Made by a program: the position numbers and the translations under genes
In this document: piece after piece, positions 6,362-10,206 of the stretch
Numbering within the stretch: position 1 is the stretch's first letter
Layout of the letters: each line of letters begins with the position of its first letter
The notes under the pieces: generated by a model
Database searches by the model: none
What the model was told of the DNA's origin: nothing
The model's input: the letters and a program-made list of their open reading frames with translations, nothing else
Assembly (NCBI GenBank): GCA_016928495.1
Contig: JAFGKQ010000222.1
Location: 1-10,206, forward strand
Direction of reading: 5' to 3'
Origin: Candidatus Fermentibacterales bacterium
GTDB lineage: Bacteria > Fermentibacterota > Fermentibacteria > Fermentibacterales > JAFGKQ01
Length of the DNA: 10,206 bases

Positions 6362-7006
6362 ATGAGTGGTCTCGTAGCACGCAAGGTGGGGATGACTCGC
6401 ATCTTCAGGGAAGATGGCGCTGTCACCCCCGTTACTGTTCTCGAGGCAAAGCCCTGCCCGGTGGTGAAAGTCCGCGGAGCTTCGGCCCGAGCGAAGGGCT
6501 GCGATTCCGTCCAGTTGGCCTACGGCCCGCAGAAGACCTCCCGGCTCAGCAAGCCGCTTCGCGGGTACCTGGAGAAGAACGGGGTCGAAGCCGGATACGC
6601 CAGGCTGATCGAGCTGCCCTTCCCGGCCTCCGAGGTCAAGCCTGGCACCGAGATCACCGTCTCCCTGTTCAGAGAGGGCGAGAAGGTGGACATCACCGGC
6701 ACCAGTAAGGGCAAGGGCTTCCAGGGCGTCGTGAAGCGCTGCGGCTTCTCCGGCGGCGACGACACTCACGGCTGCAAGTCGAAGAGGGTCCCCGGCTCGA
6801 TCGGTCAGTGCGCCACTCCGTCCCGCGTCTGGAAGGGCAAGGGCCTTCCCGGACGCACGGGGGGAGAGAGGAGGACGGTGCGGAACCTGGAGGTCGTCCG
6901 CGTCGATCCCGAGCGCAACCTCATCGTGGTGAAGGGCGCGGTCCCCGGGGCCAGGAACGGCTACCTCATCGTGAGGAAGAGCGGTCGGAGCGGAGGGAGC
7001 TGCTGA
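6362..7006 (+). CDS. rplC: 50S ribosomal protein L3 (uL3)
   Basis: L3 binds 23S rRNA early in large-subunit assembly and sends a long loop toward the peptidyl transferase centre. The product has 214 residues, the usual length. Seen are the N-terminus GLVARKVGMTRIF, the loop region GKGFQGVVKRCGFSGGDDTHG, PGSIGQCATPSRVWKGKGLPG, and NLEVVRVDPERNLIVVKGAVPG. Gln149 corresponds to the glutamine methylated by PrmB in E. coli. The short tail RSGRSGGSC is not conserved. The start ATG at 6362 has GGAG 7 nt upstream. The stop TGA shares its A with the rplD ATG, so the two genes are probably translationally coupled. Confidence 0.98.
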   Translation: MSGLVARKVGMTRIFREDGAVTPVTVLEAKPCPVVKVRGASARAKGCDSVQLAYGPQKTSRLSKPLRGYLEKNGVEAGYARLIELPFPASEVKPGTEITVSLFREGEKVDITGTSKGKGFQGVVKRCGFSGGDDTHGCKSKRVPGSIGQCATPSRVWKGKGLPGRTGGERRTVRNLEVVRVDPERNLIVVKGAVPGARNGYLIVRKSGRSGGSC

Positions 7007-7629
7007 TGCCCGAGGCCAGAGTCTATTCGATGCAGGGCGAGGAGGTCGGCATGATCGACCTGCCCGTCAGCATCTTCGGCGTGGGTGTCTCCACTCATCT
7101 CCTCTGGGAAGTCGTCCGCGCCGAGACGCTGAACGCCAGGAGAGGGACCAGCAGCACCAAGACAAGGAGTGAGGTCAGGGCCTCCGGCTCGAAGCCGTGG
7201 AGACAGAAGCACACGGGTCGGGCACGCGCGGGCTCCTTCGCGTCTCCGATATGGCAGGGCGGAGGAGTCGCCCACGGTCCCAGGCCCAGGACCTGGAACC
7301 TGCGGGTCAACCGCAAGGTCAGGCGAAAGGCGCTGGCGGGCATCCTCACGGAGCGCTTCGAGGAGGGCAACGTCAGGCTGATCCGCGACCTCTCCTCGAC
7401 CGGCAGGACCAGAGAGATGGCAGCGTTCCTGAAGGACCATGGCTGCGAGGGCAGGCGGATCGTCCTGATCCTGGGAGAAGGGGAAGAGCCGGTGGCCAGG
7501 GCCAGCCGCAACCTGCCCCGTGTCGAGGCCAGCCCTGCCAGCAATGTCACGGTCACCTCGCTGGTGGATGCCGAGGTCGTGATCCTGAGCGAGCGGGCGC
7601 TGGCCGTCCTCGAGGAAAGGGTCCGGTAG
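7006..7629 (+). CDS. rplD: 50S ribosomal protein L4 (uL4)
   Basis: L4 binds 23S rRNA domain I and lines the peptide exit tunnel through an extended loop. In E. coli it also represses the S10 operon. The 207 residues fit the family. The loop reads TRSEVRASGSKPWRQKHTGRARAG followed by WQGGGVAHGPRPR, the typical L4 signature, though KHTGRAR has His where Gly is common. The C-terminal half has the normal globular fold pattern (RIVLILGEGE, ASNVTVTSLVDAEVVILSERAL). The start is the ATG overlapping the rplC stop (TGATG at 7004-7008), with GGAGG at 6992-6996. The frame is open further upstream, but that part is the shadow of rplC. Confidence 0.98.
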   Translation: MPEARVYSMQGEEVGMIDLPVSIFGVGVSTHLLWEVVRAETLNARRGTSSTKTRSEVRASGSKPWRQKHTGRARAGSFASPIWQGGGVAHGPRPRTWNLRVNRKVRRKALAGILTERFEEGNVRLIRDLSSTGRTREMAAFLKDHGCEGRRIVLILGEGEEPVARASRNLPRVEASPASNVTVTSLVDAEVVILSERALAVLEERVR

Positions 7630-7632
7630 GGG

Positions 7633-7920
7633 ATGGACGCGAGACAGATCATTCTCGAGCCGATCATGACCGAGAAGACCACCGCAGATCGCGAGAAGCA
7701 CAACCAGTACGCCTTCAGGGTCAGCCCCAGGGCAAGCAAGGGCCAGATAGCGAGGGCTGTCGAGGAGATCTTCGGCGTCCAGGTGACCAGGGTGAGGACC
7801 ATCAACATGGCCGGCAAGAAGAAGAGGCTCGGCAGGAACCTGGGGCGCACCGCGTCCTGGAAGAAGGCCCTCGTCACCCTCGCCGAGGGCAACTCGGTGG
7901 ACTTCTTCGAGGGCGCATAG
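7633..7920 (+). CDS. rplW: 50S ribosomal protein L23 (uL23)
   Basis: L23 lies at the exit of the peptide tunnel and is a docking site for trigger factor and SRP. The 95 residues match the family. Hallmarks are [12 protein letters not shown] near the N-terminus, [24 protein letters not shown] in the middle, and the rRNA-binding loop [26 protein letters not shown]. The ATG is 3 nt after the rplD stop, and purine-rich GAGGAAAGG (7612-7620), inside the end of rplD, can serve as ribosome binding site. rplB follows after 10 nt. Confidence 0.97.
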   Translation: MDARQIILEPIMTEKTTADREKHNQYAFRVSPRASKGQIARAVEEIFGVQVTRVRTINMAGKKKRLGRNLGRTASWKKALVTLAEGNSVDFFEGA

Positions 7921-7930
7921 GAGCGGAGAG

Positions 7931-8770
<840 letters not shown>

Positions 8771-8775
8771 AGAGC

Positions 8776-9039
8776 ATGGCTCGTTCCGTCAAGAAGGGAC
8801 CTTTCGTCGACCCTCGCCTCGTGGGGAAGATCGACATGATGTCCTCCACGGGGGAGAAGAAGGTCGTCAGGACCTGGTCCAGGCGCTCGACGATTCCTCC
8901 CGAGTTCGTGGGTCACACCATTGCCGTCCATAACGGCAGGAAGTTCGTTCCTGTCTTCATAGTCGAGAACATGGTGGGCCACAAGCTCGGCGAGTTCGCA
9001 CCTACCAGGACCTTCCGCGGTCACCGCGAGAAGAAGTAG
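8776..9039 (+). CDS. rpsS: 30S ribosomal protein S19 (uS19)
   Basis: S19 binds 16S rRNA in the head of the small subunit next to S13 and contacts the A-site region. The 87 residues start [12 protein letters not shown] and contain [29 protein letters not shown] and [18 protein letters not shown], all family signatures. The ATG lies 5 nt after the rplB stop codon. GAGGAGG (8758-8764), inside the end of rplB, serves as ribosome binding site with an 11-nt spacer, which is slightly long. rplV follows after 8 nt. Confidence 0.98.
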   Translation: MARSVKKGPFVDPRLVGKIDMMSSTGEKKVVRTWSRRSTIPPEFVGHTIAVHNGRKFVPVFIVENMVGHKLGEFAPTRTFRGHREKK

Positions 9040-9047
9040 GAGGCGCC

Positions 9048-9416
9048 ATGGAAGCAGTGGCCAGGGCCAGATACGTGAGAGTGCCGCCGAGAAAGGCGAG
9101 GCAGGTCGCGGACCTCATCAGGGGAAAGACCGTCAATCAGGCGCTCTCCGTGCTCCTTACGACGCCGAGGAAGGCCGCGAAGATCCTGGAGAAGACGCTG
9201 GACTCGGCGGTCTCGAACGCCATCGTGCTTGCGGAGGGGGCCAAGCTGGATCCCGACACGCTGGTAGTGTCGGACATCGCGGTGGACCAGGGGCCCGTCA
9301 TACTGCGTTGGCGCCCCCGGGCGAGGGGAAGGGCGACCAGGATCCGGCACAGGACGAGTCACATAACCATAAGGGTTGCCAGCCCGGATGAGCTGAGCAA
9401 GGGCGGGGAGGAGTAG
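9048..9416 (+). CDS. rplV: 50S ribosomal protein L22 (uL22)
   Basis: L22 contacts all 23S rRNA domains, and its long beta hairpin lines the peptide exit tunnel near the macrolide site. The 122 residues contain ARYVRVPPRKARQVADLIRGK, the core LDSAVSNAI, the hairpin VDQGPVILRWRPRARGRATRI and the end KRTSHITIRV-like RTSHITIRV. A short acidic tail (DELSKGGEE) follows. The strong AGGAGG at 9038-9043 overlaps the rpsS stop codon and lies 4 nt before the ATG. rpsC starts 5 nt after the stop. Confidence 0.98.
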   Translation: MEAVARARYVRVPPRKARQVADLIRGKTVNQALSVLLTTPRKAAKILEKTLDSAVSNAIVLAEGAKLDPDTLVVSDIAVDQGPVILRWRPRARGRATRIRHRTSHITIRVASPDELSKGGEE

Positions 9417-9421
9417 CCGGC

Positions 9422-10081
9422 ATGGGCCAGAAGACGAACCCGATCGGCCTGAGGCTCGGCATCACTCGCGGCTGGGACTCGGTCTGGTTCGCAAGGGGCC
9501 GGAAATACGCCGAGTTCCTCGAAGAGGATGCACGGCTCAGGCGCTACATCCGCGAGAGACTGGACAGGGCGCAGATCTCGAGGATCGAGATCGAGAGGAA
9601 GCCCCAGGAGGTGCAGGTGACCATTCACACCGCTCGAGCGGGCCTCGTCATCGGCAGCAGGGGCAGCACCATCGACAGGCTGACTCGCGAGCTGGCCGTG
9701 GTCACCGGGGGAAAGACCGTGCGGACCAAGGCCGAAGAGGTGCGCAATCCGGAACTGGATGCGAATCTCGTCGCGGACAGCGTCGTGCGCCAGATAGAGG
9801 GACGGGTCTCTGTCAGGCGCGCGATGAAGAGGGCGATGCAGGACGCGATTCGAAGCGGAGCCCAGGGAATGAAGATAACCTGCTCCGGCCGCCTCGGCGG
9901 CGCGGAGATGTCCCGCACCAACACCTATCACGATGGGCGCGTGCCACTGCATACCCTGAGAGCCGACATAGATTTCGCCCGGGGAGTGGCGCGCACCACG
10001 TATGGGGCCATCGGAGTCAAGGTCTGGGTCTTCAGCGGCGAGAACCAGGAGCGGTCGGGCTTCGCGGGCTCCGATCAGTGA
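9422..10081 (+). CDS. rpsC: 30S ribosomal protein S3 (uS3)
   Basis: S3 is at the mRNA entry channel of the small subunit and helps unwind mRNA structure together with S4 and S5. The 219 residues begin MGQKTNPIGLRLGITRGWDS. The KH type 2 domain has the GxxG loop at 78-81 (GSRG). Arg132, Arg133 and Lys136 correspond to the E. coli residues tied to helicase activity (R131, R132, K135). The C-terminal domain has SGRLGGAEMSRT and GRVPLHTLRADIDFA, then TTYGAIGVKVWVF. GGAGGAG at 9407-9413, in the end of rplV, lies 8 nt before the ATG. rplP starts 15 nt after the stop. Confidence 0.98.
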   Translation: MGQKTNPIGLRLGITRGWDSVWFARGRKYAEFLEEDARLRRYIRERLDRAQISRIEIERKPQEVQVTIHTARAGLVIGSRGSTIDRLTRELAVVTGGKTVRTKAEEVRNPELDANLVADSVVRQIEGRVSVRRAMKRAMQDAIRSGAQGMKITCSGRLGGAEMSRTNTYHDGRVPLHTLRADIDFARGVARTTYGAIGVKVWVFSGENQERSGFAGSDQ

Positions 10082-10096
10082 AGCGGGTGATCGACG

Positions 10097-10206
10097 ATGC
10101 TTCTGCCTAAGAGGACCAAGTTCAGGAAGCAGCACCGGGGCAGGATGAGGGGGCCCGCAAAGGGAGGGGCCTTTCTGGCCTTCGGGGAGTACGGATTGCA
10201 GGTGCT
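10097..10206 (+). CDS. rplP: 50S ribosomal protein L16 (uL16), 5' part
   Basis: L16 binds 23S and 5S rRNA near the A-site tRNA and completes late large-subunit assembly. Only the first 36 codons are in the window. They read [19 protein letters not shown] and continue [16 protein letters not shown], matching the family N-terminus (compare E. coli [19 protein letters not shown]). GGGTGA at 10085-10090 may serve as a modest ribosome binding site. The gene is cut by the window end, not truncated biologically as far as can be seen. Its position after rpsC is the normal S10 operon order. Confidence 0.95.
   Translation, partial: MLLPKRTKFRKQHRGRMRGPAKGGAFLAFGEYGLQV

Overview
The window is one uninterrupted, entirely + strand stretch of a bacterial transcription/translation super-operon: rpoC (3' part) - rpsL - rpsG - fusA - rpsJ - rplC - rplD - rplW - rplB - rpsS - rplV - rpsC - rplP (5' part). 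This is the classical str + S10 operon order, so the source is a bacterium. The DNA is GC-rich, and AGG (Arg), ATA (Ile) and CTC (Leu) codons are common even in these highly expressed genes. The sequences are not close to textbook enterobacterial or Bacillus ones. A deep-branching or uncultured phylum is plausible, but the phylum cannot be fixed from this window.

Layout: 1-2607 is the C-terminal 868 codons of the RNA polymerase beta' subunit, with the catalytic trigger loop. Within its SI3-like region lies an extra segment of about 194 residues (1117-1698) that normal beta' does not have. 2705-3647 carries S12 and S7, and 3740-5821 carries EF-G. tuf, which usually follows fusA, is absent, and S10 (5896-6201) comes directly next. 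After a 160-nt spacer, L3, L4, L23, L2, S19, L22, S3 and the start of L16 (6362-10206) follow with only 3-15 nt between genes, or overlapping.

Two architectures coexist. From rpoC to rplC, every junction is a 74-160 nt spacer that can fold into GC-rich hairpins without T-tracts. From rplC onward, ribosome binding sites sit in or next to the previous stop codon, as expected for translational coupling. The structured spacers may be processing sites or binding sites for ribosomal-protein feedback control. rpsL and rpsJ, the first genes of the str and S10 parts, both use TTG starts behind good Shine-Dalgarno sequences.

The most interesting observation is the RpoC insert. Its residue pattern resembles the P-loop ATPase module (AAA_16/STAND-like) found in bacterial regulators, but the Walker A and Walker B residues are eroded. 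If so, a dead NTPase domain has been captured on the polymerase next to the secondary channel. No minus-strand genes, RNA genes, mobile elements or CRISPR arrays were seen.
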